DNA of 64,000 bases from Rhodobacteraceae bacterium (ex Bugula neritina AB1) (GTDB taxonomy: Bacteria > Pseudomonadota > Alphaproteobacteria > Rhodobacterales > Rhodobacteraceae): NCBI GenBank assembly GCA_001730095.1, contig MDLF01000074.1, forward strand, positions 434,001-498,000, given 5' to 3'. A program made the position numbers and the translations under genes. Shown one piece after another: positions 57,362 through 64,000 of the stretch. Numbering within the stretch: the stretch's first letter is position 1; each line of letters opens with the position of its first letter. The notes below the pieces were generated by a model, which made no database searches, was not told where the DNA came from, and saw only the letters and a list, made by a program, of their open reading frames with translations.

Positions 57362-58279
57362 ATGTTTGACAGCGCCCCAGCCTCTGAACCCGCCCCGATG
57401 GAAACCGCACACCCTCAGCCCCGCGCGCTTCAGCAATCGCCGGAGTTTGCCCGCGCTCTGATGGCCTGCGGACAGGATCCTGTGACCCTGGACGGCACGC
57501 TGGTACTGCAGCGCCGCCTGCCCGGCGGGCTGCGGCTGATGATGGTGAACCGTGCGGATCTATCGGACCCTGCCCCTCTGATCACTGCCCTGCGCAGCAG
57601 CGGCCTGCACCGGTCCCCGCTGATCCTGTCGCCGGAAACCCCTGCACCGCAGCTTGCCCTCTTTGGTGCGGTGCCGCTGACCACCCCTGCGCATGCCGCG
57701 CTCTGGGATCTTAGCCAGGACGCCGGACAGCGCCGTGCCGCGCTGCACCAGAAATGGCGCAACCGGCTGAAGCATGGCGAAGCGCAACCCCTGCGCCTCA
57801 CCCGGCAGAACCTGCCCCATGATGTGCGCCACTGGCTGTTTCAGGCCGATGCCAAACAGCAAACGCTGCGCGGCTACCGCAGCTGGCCCATTGGCCTCAC
57901 CCTCGCCTATGGGCGCGAAAACAAGGGCCAGGCCAAATTGTTCCAGGCGTTTGAGGGCAAGGAACCCGTGGCCGCCACCCTGATCCTGACCCATGGCAGC
58001 ACCGCCACATACCACATTGCCCACACCACCGCCCGCGGCAAACAGCTCAGCGCCCATCCGCTGCTGTTGTGGGAAGCGGCAAACTGGCTCGCCTCCAAAG
58101 GCGTCAGCCGTCTGGATCTCGGCCTCATCAATACTGAGGATGCGCCCGGCCTTGCCCGCTTCAAACTTGGCACAGGGGCAAAACTGCACCGGCTGGGCGG
58201 CACCTGGGGATTGTGGCAGCCGCTGGGACGCCTCTTGCGCCCGCTGTCCTGGCTGGACCGCCGACTGATGAACAGCTGA
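57362..58279 (+). CDS. GNAT/FemAB-like acyltransferase domain protein
   Basis: A 305-residue protein (from ATG 57362) whose C-terminal half (about 140-290) resembles the CelD/BcsL GNAT domain: GYRSWPIGLTLAY, ATLILTHGSTATYHIAHTT and LLLWEAANWLASKGVSRLDLG. The N-terminal half is Pro/Ala-rich with a degenerate first GNAT-like region. The substrate is unknown. Confidence 0.72.
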   Translation: MFDSAPASEPAPMETAHPQPRALQQSPEFARALMACGQDPVTLDGTLVLQRRLPGGLRLMMVNRADLSDPAPLITALRSSGLHRSPLILSPETPAPQLALFGAVPLTTPAHAALWDLSQDAGQRRAALHQKWRNRLKHGEAQPLRLTRQNLPHDVRHWLFQADAKQQTLRGYRSWPIGLTLAYGRENKGQAKLFQAFEGKEPVAATLILTHGSTATYHIAHTTARGKQLSAHPLLLWEAANWLASKGVSRLDLGLINTEDAPGLARFKLGTGAKLHRLGGTWGLWQPLGRLLRPLSWLDRRLMNS

Positions 58280-58335
58280 CCGGATTTTGGCAGGTGCGAC
58301 GCCCCGTCCCGCTGGACAGCTGCATTCTGCCTGCA

Positions 58336-58359
58336 TTATATGAACAAATGTTCATATAA
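58336..58359. promoter_or_regulatory. Perfect inverted-repeat operator upstream of the SDR gene
   Basis: TTATATGAAC, spacer AAAT, then GTTCATATAA: ten-base arms with no mismatch. It ends 17 bases before the SDR start and sits just before AGGAGG, so a bound repressor would block initiation. The arms resemble TetR-family sites; no regulator gene is adjacent. Confidence 0.75.
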
Positions 58360-58376
58360 CCAGGAGGCCTCCGTCC

Positions 58377-59132
58377 ATGAAACTTGCAGACACTGCAGCC
58401 GTGATCACCGGCGGCGCCTCCGGCCTGGGGGAAGCCACCGCGCGCTACTTTGCCGAACAAGGCGCTCAGGTCACCATTCTGGACCGCGATGCCGAACGTG
58501 GTCCCCAGGTGGCGACAGAAATCGGCGGGCATTTCGCCCGGACCGATGTCACCAGCGAGGACTCCGTGTCTGCTGCCATTGCGCATGCCGTGGCAAAGAT
58601 GGGCAGGATCACCGCCTGTGTGAACTGCGCAGGCATCGCAATCGGCGCCAAGACCATAGGCAAAGAGGGCGCCCATCCGCTGGATGCCTACAAACGCACA
58701 ATCGACATCAACCTGGTCGGCACCTTCAACGTCGCCCGTCTCGCCGCCCTCGAAATCGCCAAGAACCAACCCGACAAAGACAACGCCCGCGGCGTGATCA
58801 TCAACACCGCCTCCATCGCCGCCTTCGACGGGCAAAAAGGCCAGGCCGCCTATGCCGCCTCCAAGGGTGGGGTGGCTGGCATGTGCCTGCCGATGGCGCG
58901 GGATCTCGCCGCCTCCGGCATCCGAGTGATGACCATCGCCCCCGGCATTTTCATGACCCCGATGCTGGCCGGGCTGCCGCAGGAGGTGCAGCAGCAGCTG
59001 GCTGCCGATGTTCCAAACCCGGCCCGTCTGGGCGACCCCCGCGAATACGGCCGACTGGCCGGTTTCATCGTCGAGATGGGCTATCTGAACGGCGACGTCA
59101 TCCGCATCGACGGCGCCCTGCGCATGCGCTAG
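58377..59132 (+). CDS. SDR-family 3-hydroxyacyl-CoA dehydrogenase-like oxidoreductase
   Basis: A 251-residue short-chain dehydrogenase. NAD-binding TGGASGLG (about 13-20), NCAG near 82, catalytic Ser in NTASIAAF, and Tyr/Lys in YAASKGG. The sequence style resembles HSD10-type 3-hydroxyacyl-CoA dehydrogenases of fatty-acid or branched-chain degradation. AGGAGG precedes the start, and a palindromic operator overlies the promoter. Confidence 0.88.
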   Translation: MKLADTAAVITGGASGLGEATARYFAEQGAQVTILDRDAERGPQVATEIGGHFARTDVTSEDSVSAAIAHAVAKMGRITACVNCAGIAIGAKTIGKEGAHPLDAYKRTIDINLVGTFNVARLAALEIAKNQPDKDNARGVIINTASIAAFDGQKGQAAYAASKGGVAGMCLPMARDLAASGIRVMTIAPGIFMTPMLAGLPQEVQQQLAADVPNPARLGDPREYGRLAGFIVEMGYLNGDVIRIDGALRMR

Positions 59133-59230
59133 GTCCTTCCCGCCGAGAGCAGGCCAAGATCACCTGATGAGCGGCAGCGCTTGCCCCATCTCCCCTTGAT
59201 GCGGCCTCAGCGGATCACCCAGTGGATTAA

Positions 59231-59360
59231 ATGCCTTCAGGGCAAGCCTGCCCCTGCAGCGCGGCTCAGCAGAAAACTCTGCGTTGCGCAGCAACGCACG
59301 GCCCAAGGCCGCACAAAGGCGCCTTGGCGCAGCCAGGGCACCTGCGGGCGCGGGAGCGCT
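59231..59360 (+). repeat. Structured intergenic repeat, copy D
   Basis: Hairpin AGGGCA-AGCC-TGCCCCT, CTCAGCAGAAAACT, hairpin GCGTTGC-GCA-GCAACGC, CGGCCCAAGGCCG, hairpin CCTTGGC-GCA-GCCAGGG, then GCACCTGCGGGCGCGGGAG and CGCT. It lies between the SDR gene and maa, both on the + strand. Confidence 0.88.
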
Positions 59361-59414
59361 GCGGCAATTGACAATCCGCTCACCCCGCCCTTCACTCCTG
59401 GCCAGGAGGCCCCG

Positions 59415-59969
59415 ATGAGCACATCCGAACGGCAGAAAATGCAGGCGGGCGAATGGTACTGTTGCCTGGACAGCGAACTGGCGGCGTTGCGCCATCAGGC
59501 CCGTGTGGCGGTGCAGCGGCACAATGGGGCGCCCCCTGATCCGGCGGAACAGCTCAGCCCGGCGCTGGCAGCGCTCTTTGCAGATCACGGCGAAAACTGC
59601 CTGATCGAGGCACCGTTTCACTGCGCCTATGGCATCAACATCCACCTGGGCCGCAACGTCTACATGAACGCCGGCTGCACCATTCTGGACACCGCGCCCG
59701 TCACCATCGGCGATGGCACCATGCTGGGACCGAATGTGCAGATCTATTGTGCCCAGCACCACAAAGACAGAGAGTTGCGGGCAAAGGGGCTGGAGATCGC
59801 CTGTCCCGTCACCCTTGGCCGGGACGTCTGGATCGGCGGCGGCGCCATCCTGCTGCCCAGCGTCACCATCGGCGATGGTGCGATTGTGGGGGCCGGTTCA
59901 GTGGTCACACGCGACGTGGCCGCAGGCGCAACAGTCACCGGCAATCCCGCCCGCCCGCGCCAAAAGTGA
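59415..59969 (+). CDS. maa: Maltose/galactoside O-acetyltransferase family
   Basis: A 184-residue left-handed beta-helix acetyltransferase. Hexapeptide repeats run through about 75-175 ([38 protein letters not shown]). The catalytic His is in [11 protein letters not shown]. The N-terminal [19 protein letters not shown] is typical of Maa. AGGAGG precedes the ATG at 59415. The acceptor sugar is unknown. Confidence 0.88.
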   Translation: MSTSERQKMQAGEWYCCLDSELAALRHQARVAVQRHNGAPPDPAEQLSPALAALFADHGENCLIEAPFHCAYGINIHLGRNVYMNAGCTILDTAPVTIGDGTMLGPNVQIYCAQHHKDRELRAKGLEIACPVTLGRDVWIGGGAILLPSVTIGDGAIVGAGSVVTRDVAAGATVTGNPARPRQK

Positions 59970-60051
59970 TCAAACTGCAAACCAGGCGCGCGCCGCATTT
60001 ACGGACCGCTAGGATTCATTGAAAAATTACAAAGACTTACGGCAGTAACCT

Positions 60052-60085
60052 TGACCCATTGTTTCGCGCGCGAAACAATGGGTCA
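60052..60085. repeat. Perfect 34-bp palindrome
   Basis: Seventeen bases pair exactly with the next seventeen, with no loop; the core is GTTTCGCGCGCGAAAC (60061-60076). It lies between convergent maa and ABC-F genes. Neither side has a T-run. The core fits the repABC centromere consensus GTTNNNNGCNNNNAAC as I recall it. Confidence 0.9.
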
Positions 60086-60114
60086 GCGGTACTGACGTAC
60101 CCAAAGCAAGGGCG

Positions 60115-61923
60115 TCAGCCCTCGGCCTTTTCCTCCAGCTCCAGCCATTCCTCTTCGGCAGCAGCCAGCTTTTCCTGCCGCTCCACCAGCGCCTCGGTGG
60201 CCTTCTTGAACTTGACCGGCTCGCGCGAGAACAGCTCCGGATCGCTCATCAGTTCCTGCAGCTTTCCGATCTCCGCCTCCAGTCGCTCGATCTCTGCGGG
60301 CAGCGCCTCCAGCCGGTGCTTCTCCTTGAAGCTGAGACTGTCCTTGGGCTGGCTCTCCTGCTTCACCTTCGGCTTGGCCGCCTTTACTTTCTCAGGCTTT
60401 GCTGCTGTCTCCAGGGGCCCGCGCTGCGCAAGGTAATCGCTCCAGCCGCCGGCATAGGCGGTGGCCCTGCCGCCGCCTTCCATCGCAATGGTCATGGTCG
60501 CCACCCGGTCCAGGAAATCCCGGTCGTGGCTCACCAGCAGAACAGTGCCGTCGTAATTGTCCAGAAGCTCCTGCAGCAGGTCCAGCGTCTCCACGTCCAG
60601 ATCATTGGTCGGTTCATCCAAAACCAGCAGGTTCGAGGACCGCGCCATCAGCCGCGCCAAGAGCAGCCGCGCCTTTTCCCCGCCCGACAAAGACCGCACG
60701 GGTGCCCGCGCCTGGCGCTCGTCGAACAGGAATTCCTTTAGATAGCCCACCACATGTTTCGGCTGGCCGCGCACCATCACCTGATCCGCCTTGCCGGAAA
60801 TCCCCAGCAAAGGATCGGCGGTCAGGTTTTCCCACAGGGTCGCATTGCCATCCAGCTGGTCGCGGGTCTGGTCGAACAGTGCGATTTCCAGATTGGTGCC
60901 CAGTTTCACACTGCCAGCATCCGGCTGCTCCAGGCCCAAAAGCATTTTCAACAGCGTGGTCTTGCCGGCGCCATTGGGGCCGACAAAGGCCACCCGGTCG
61001 CCGCGCTGCACCTTCAGAGAGAAGTTCTGCACAATCGGCTTGCCGTCGAACGCCTTGCTGAGATCCTCCGCCTCGATCACCTTGCGGCCCGACTTGGGGC
61101 CTGCGTCCAGCGCCATCTCGGCAGCGCCCTGTCGTTTGATCTGGCCCGCGCGGTCCGCCTTCAGATCCTGCAGCGCCCGCACCCGGCCCATATTGCGCTT
61201 GCGCCGGGCCGAAATGCCTTCAACCGCCCAGCGGCTCTCCGACTTGATCAGCCGGTTCAGCTTGTGGCGCTGCTGGTCTTCTTCGTCCCACAATTTGTCG
61301 CGCCAGGCTTCAAAATGCTCAAACCCCTTTTCCTGCCGCCGCACCTCGCCGCGGTCCACCCACAGGGTGGCGCGGGTCAGCGCCCGCAGGAACGCCCGGT
61401 CGTGGGAGATCAGCACAAAACCCGCGCGCGTGGCTTTTAACTCGTTTTCCAGCCAGGTGATCGCTTCGATGTCCAGATGGTTGGTCGGCTCATCCAGCAG
61501 CATCAGGTCGGGCGCCTCGGCCATCAGCTTGGCCAGCGCCGCACGCCGCCGCTCCCCGCCCGAGGCGGTTTCCACCGGCCGCGCCGGGTCGAACTTCAGC
61601 CCTTCGCCTGCACGCTCAACCTTGTACATTTCACCGGGGTCCAGCGCGCTGGCCGCAAAATCGCCCAGCGTTGCAAACCCCGTCATCTGCGGATCCTGCT
61701 CCATATAGCCCACGGATTTGCCCGGCGGCACCACGATCGAGCCCTGATCGGCCTCGACGATCCCCGCCATCACTTTCATCAGCGTGGATTTTCCCGATCC
61801 GTTGCGGCCCACCAGCGCCACCCGGTCGCCGGGCTGCACCACCAGATCAAGATCTGCGAAAATCGGATTGCCCCCGAAGGTCAGGGAAATGCCGGACATC
61901 TGTAAAAGAGGAATACGTGCCAT
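60115..61923 (-). CDS. ABC-F ATPase (Uup-like)
   Basis: A 602-residue soluble protein with two ABC ATPase domains: Walker A GRNGSGKST (about 38-46) and GPNGAGKTT; signatures ASGGERRRAAL and LSGGEKARLLL; Walker B LMLLDEPTNHLD and LLVLDEPTNDLD. The C-terminal coiled coil (about 530-600) is typical of Uup, linked to ribosome or branched-DNA handling. Confidence 0.93.
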   Translation of the reverse strand: MARIPLLQMSGISLTFGGNPIFADLDLVVQPGDRVALVGRNGSGKSTLMKVMAGIVEADQGSIVVPPGKSVGYMEQDPQMTGFATLGDFAASALDPGEMYKVERAGEGLKFDPARPVETASGGERRRAALAKLMAEAPDLMLLDEPTNHLDIEAITWLENELKATRAGFVLISHDRAFLRALTRATLWVDRGEVRRQEKGFEHFEAWRDKLWDEEDQQRHKLNRLIKSESRWAVEGISARRKRNMGRVRALQDLKADRAGQIKRQGAAEMALDAGPKSGRKVIEAEDLSKAFDGKPIVQNFSLKVQRGDRVAFVGPNGAGKTTLLKMLLGLEQPDAGSVKLGTNLEIALFDQTRDQLDGNATLWENLTADPLLGISGKADQVMVRGQPKHVVGYLKEFLFDERQARAPVRSLSGGEKARLLLARLMARSSNLLVLDEPTNDLDVETLDLLQELLDNYDGTVLLVSHDRDFLDRVATMTIAMEGGGRATAYAGGWSDYLAQRGPLETAAKPEKVKAAKPKVKQESQPKDSLSFKEKHRLEALPAEIERLEAEIGKLQELMSDPELFSREPVKFKKATEALVERQEKLAAAEEEWLELEEKAEG

Positions 61924-61995
61924 GCCAGCCAGCTACCCCGGCGGCAAAATCGCGTCAACGCCGCATCTTCGTCTTTTTCTTCTTTGCAAGAATAC

Positions 61996-62772
61996 TCAGG
62001 CCGTTCCGGCCACCGCCCGCAGCAGCCGTTTGCGGGACTCTGGGATGGCGCCGATTTCCAGCCCGGTGAACACATGCAACGTGTTCATCTGCCGGTCGAC
62101 AACGGCATGATCGCTGACCCAGCCCCCCATCCCCAGATAGGTTCGCAGCAAGGGCGGAATCATTTGCATCGCCGACTTTGCCTCCACGGATCGCGCGGGC
62201 GCCTCTGCAAAGCGGACCACCTCTGGCGCCTTCACCTTTGGGCGCCACTGCCCAGGCGCCAGGTGACGCTGCCGCAGCAGTTCAAACGCATCCTGATAGG
62301 GGGCGGCAGCAGTGCCCGCAAACGAGGAGCAGCCAAACAGCATCCGCACCCCCTGCCCGTCAACAAACCCCGTCATCGCCCCCCAGGCGATACGCAGAAT
62401 GTCAGGCTCTTGCCAATCCGGATGACTGCAAAAGCGCCCCAGCTCCGCCATCCGCCCCTCAAACGCCTGCAGCGGCGACAGATCATAAAACTGGGCCGAA
62501 TAGCTCTGCGCCAGCGCCGCGCCGCTGTGTATCAGCAGCAGCCGGAAGCAGCAGACCAGTGTGTTGCTGGCAGTTTCCTCTACCAGAACATGGGAACATA
62601 GGTTGTCAAAGGGGTCGCGGTCGACGCCGCCGGTCCGGAAACACAGCGTCCGCAGGGTTTGCGCTGCGGAAACATCCGCGGCACCCACGGCAAGCCGGGC
62701 GCGATAGCGCCCCTTGCTCAGCAATATTTCAGATCCCGCCACGGCGGCCTCCAGCTTACAGGCCCGGCCCAT
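61996..62772 (-). CDS. olsB: L-ornithine N-alpha-acyltransferase OlsB
   Basis: A 258-residue GNAT-like acyltransferase of the ornithine-lipid pathway. It adds a 3-hydroxyacyl group from ACP to ornithine at the membrane. Typical segments are ARLAVGAADVSAAQTLRTLCF, YSAQFYDLSPL, MAELGRFCSHPDW, LFGCSSFAGT and TYLGMGGWVSDHAVVD. The next step, olsA, is not adjacent, although the two are often linked. Confidence 0.83.
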   Translation of the reverse strand: MGRACKLEAAVAGSEILLSKGRYRARLAVGAADVSAAQTLRTLCFRTGGVDRDPFDNLCSHVLVEETASNTLVCCFRLLLIHSGAALAQSYSAQFYDLSPLQAFEGRMAELGRFCSHPDWQEPDILRIAWGAMTGFVDGQGVRMLFGCSSFAGTAAAPYQDAFELLRQRHLAPGQWRPKVKAPEVVRFAEAPARSVEAKSAMQMIPPLLRTYLGMGGWVSDHAVVDRQMNTLHVFTGLEIGAIPESRKRLLRAVAGTA

Positions 62773-62806
62773 ACCATAGGCGCTGCGGCCTGCCAGTGAA
62801 GCCGGG

Positions 62807-63280
62807 TTATTCGTTGTTCAGCAGCTGGCCCGGAGCAAAGTTGCCCAGATTGCCCAACAGCTGCCGCAGGAAGGTGTTGTCCTGCACGCCAGAGCTGGTC
62901 ACGCGCCGCTCCAACGGCACCACCTTGCCGTCTTCCAGGCTGAAGCGCTCAATCGCCTGCACCACGCCTGAGGTGTCGAAACTGATTGCCACCAGATCAC
63001 GCGCCACCGGCTGCGGCGCCTTGGCGCCGTAGTGGCGGAAACGGGTGGCGACATAATAATAGCCGCTTTCGTTCAACACACCGGTCGAAGACGGGATGCC
63101 GACGGTCTCGGCAACCGAATCCCTGGTGTCGATGCCCGGAACCACTTCGGCCAGCAGCGACGGCGCGGGCACATAGCCGTGCTTGCGGTAGACAGAGGTG
63201 CAGGCTGCCAGAGCCAGCCCCGCTGCCGCAAATACAGCGCCGCGCAGAACGGCCTTGAAGTGAAATGCCTTTGCAACCAT
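62807..63280 (-). CDS. bamE: BamE/SmpA-like outer-membrane lipoprotein
   Basis: A 157-residue lipoprotein from the start at 63280. The signal ends in lipobox LAAC followed by TSVYRKHGY; a SmpA/OmlA domain (about 45-120) with VPGIDTRDSVAETVGIPSSTG follows. BamE assists the outer-membrane beta-barrel assembly machine. The frame to 63331 adds a non-signal leader. Confidence 0.85.
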   Translation of the reverse strand: MVAKAFHFKAVLRGAVFAAAGLALAACTSVYRKHGYVPAPSLLAEVVPGIDTRDSVAETVGIPSSTGVLNESGYYYVATRFRHYGAKAPQPVARDLVAISFDTSGVVQAIERFSLEDGKVVPLERRVTSSGVQDNTFLRQLLGNLGNFAPGQLLNNE

Positions 63281-63381
63281 GACTGACCCCCAGCGTGCCG
63301 CCATGAGCGGCGGCTTGAATACGTCTTTCAACCCGATTACCTAATGACCGCCTCCGGTTCAAGAAACGAAAGTCCCCGATT

Positions 63382-63918
63382 ATGTCTGACAGCACCGCTT
63401 TGCGGGTGGCGGACCTTCCGCAAAACGCCCCGACTGCCTTTGAAATCACCCCGGATAAGGGCGCCCTGGCCGCTTTGGCGCAGGAAATGGGGGTGAATGC
63501 TTTGCGCAAAATGCGCTTCACTGGCGATATCAAGGCAAAGGGCAAGAAAGACTGGACACTGACCGGCCGACTGGGCGCCACAGTGGTTCAGGACTGCGTG
63601 GTGACGCTGGAACCGGTGACCACCCGCATTGATCAAGACGTCACCCTAACCTACCTGGCCCGGCTCGAAACACCTGAAGGCGCCGAGGTCGAAATGCCCG
63701 AGGATGACAACATCGAACCGCTGGGCAGCCACATCGACCCTGCCGCAGTGATGGCCGAGGCGCTGGCGCTGCATATTCCCGCATACCCGCGCAAAGACGG
63801 TGCTGAGCTCGGCGAGGCCGTTTTTGCCGAAGATGGCGTGCAGCCCATGCGTGACGAGGACACCCGCCCCTTTGCCGGCCTTGCCGCCCTGCGCAACCAG
63901 CTGAAAGATGAGGGCTGA
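63382..63918 (+). CDS. YceD/DUF177 protein
   Basis: A 178-residue member of the DUF177 family linked to 23S rRNA maturation. The conserved region QDCVVTLEPVTTRIDQDVTLTYL (about 72-94) and the acidic EDDNIEPLGSHIDPAAVMAEALAL are present. It is divergent from bamE. In relatives rpmF and plsX follow; they would lie past the window. Confidence 0.88.
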   Translation: MSDSTALRVADLPQNAPTAFEITPDKGALAALAQEMGVNALRKMRFTGDIKAKGKKDWTLTGRLGATVVQDCVVTLEPVTTRIDQDVTLTYLARLETPEGAEVEMPEDDNIEPLGSHIDPAAVMAEALALHIPAYPRKDGAELGEAVFAEDGVQPMRDEDTRPFAGLAALRNQLKDEG

Positions 63919-63950
63919 GCACAGAATTATTGCAGCGCAGAAAATCACCT

Positions 63951-63996
63951 CTGGCGCCGCTGCCCTGCCTGCCCTAAAAAACAGCTTGCGCCAGCG
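63951..63996. other. Hairpin at the window edge after yceD
   Basis: CTGGCGC near 63951 pairs with GCGCCAG near 63989-63995, with a further CGCTG/CAGC pairing inside. It may be a terminator or leader structure for the next gene. Confidence 0.4.
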
Positions 63997-64000
63997 GAGA

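Noticed and set aside
63919..64000. Expected rpmF gene after yceD
   Set aside because: The last 82 bases hold only a hairpin and no L32 start, so rpmF cannot be claimed from this window.

Overview
The window reads as chromosomal DNA of a roseobacter-group alphaproteobacterium (Rhodobacteraceae). GC is high. The gene content fits: betaine-homocysteine methyltransferase next to a corrinoid protein and DUF1638, a dmdC-dmdD pair for DMSP breakdown, an ornithine-lipid olsB, a Fur/Mur regulator and DUF4167. The call rests on gene content and protein style, not on a marker gene. No rRNA, CRISPR array, prophage or intact transposon is visible, and most of the sequence is dense housekeeping DNA.

Layout. 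1-4 kb: a one-carbon/B12 module (bmt, radical SAM protein, corrinoid protein, DUF1638), then sufE. 4.4-8.2 kb: a lipoprotein, rnd, a small membrane protein and purM-purN. 8.6-12.5 kb: a CAT-anticodon tRNA, an EnvZ-like kinase, a metallo-hydrolase, and two identical tRNA-Asn genes flanking a GntR/UTRA regulator. 12.6-16.3 kb: dmdC-dmdD with a divergent AraC regulator. 16.5-24.7 kb: ndk, a Bcr-type exporter, an ABC-F protein, marC, a membrane aspartic protease, a CHAP lipoprotein, holC and pepA. 24.9-33.3 kb: lptF-lptG-lptD-surA-pdxA-rsmA-pdxJ, an envelope-biogenesis and vitamin B6 operon with overlapping genes. 33.4-37.1 kb: a solitary solute-binding protein, DUF4167 and prfA-prmC.

37-46 kb is the most accessory-looking stretch: a Cys-rich secreted protein, DUF1499, an intact agmatinase beside a decayed second copy, an M20 hydrolase, mazG, a Lys-rich protein with an RGS-like segment, a nucleoside hydrolase, GNAT, a 15-bp minisatellite, a tiny lipoprotein and a MEKHLA-DUF2306 pair. 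46.3-64 kb: eno, a DMT transporter, fur/mur, an rhlE-type helicase, selO, a cupin, a desaturase, anmK, tyrS, an SDR under a strong palindromic operator, maa, a second ABC-F protein, olsB, a BamE-like lipoprotein and yceD.

The main non-coding finding is a family of structured intergenic repeats: three clear copies and one diverged copy, all on the + strand and each downstream of a + strand gene. Their stem sequences change while pairing is kept. A separate three-way-junction fold follows the helicase gene, and a perfect 34-bp palindrome lies at 60052-60085. Starts were adjusted where a Shine-Dalgarno sequence, family length or overlap favoured an internal codon.
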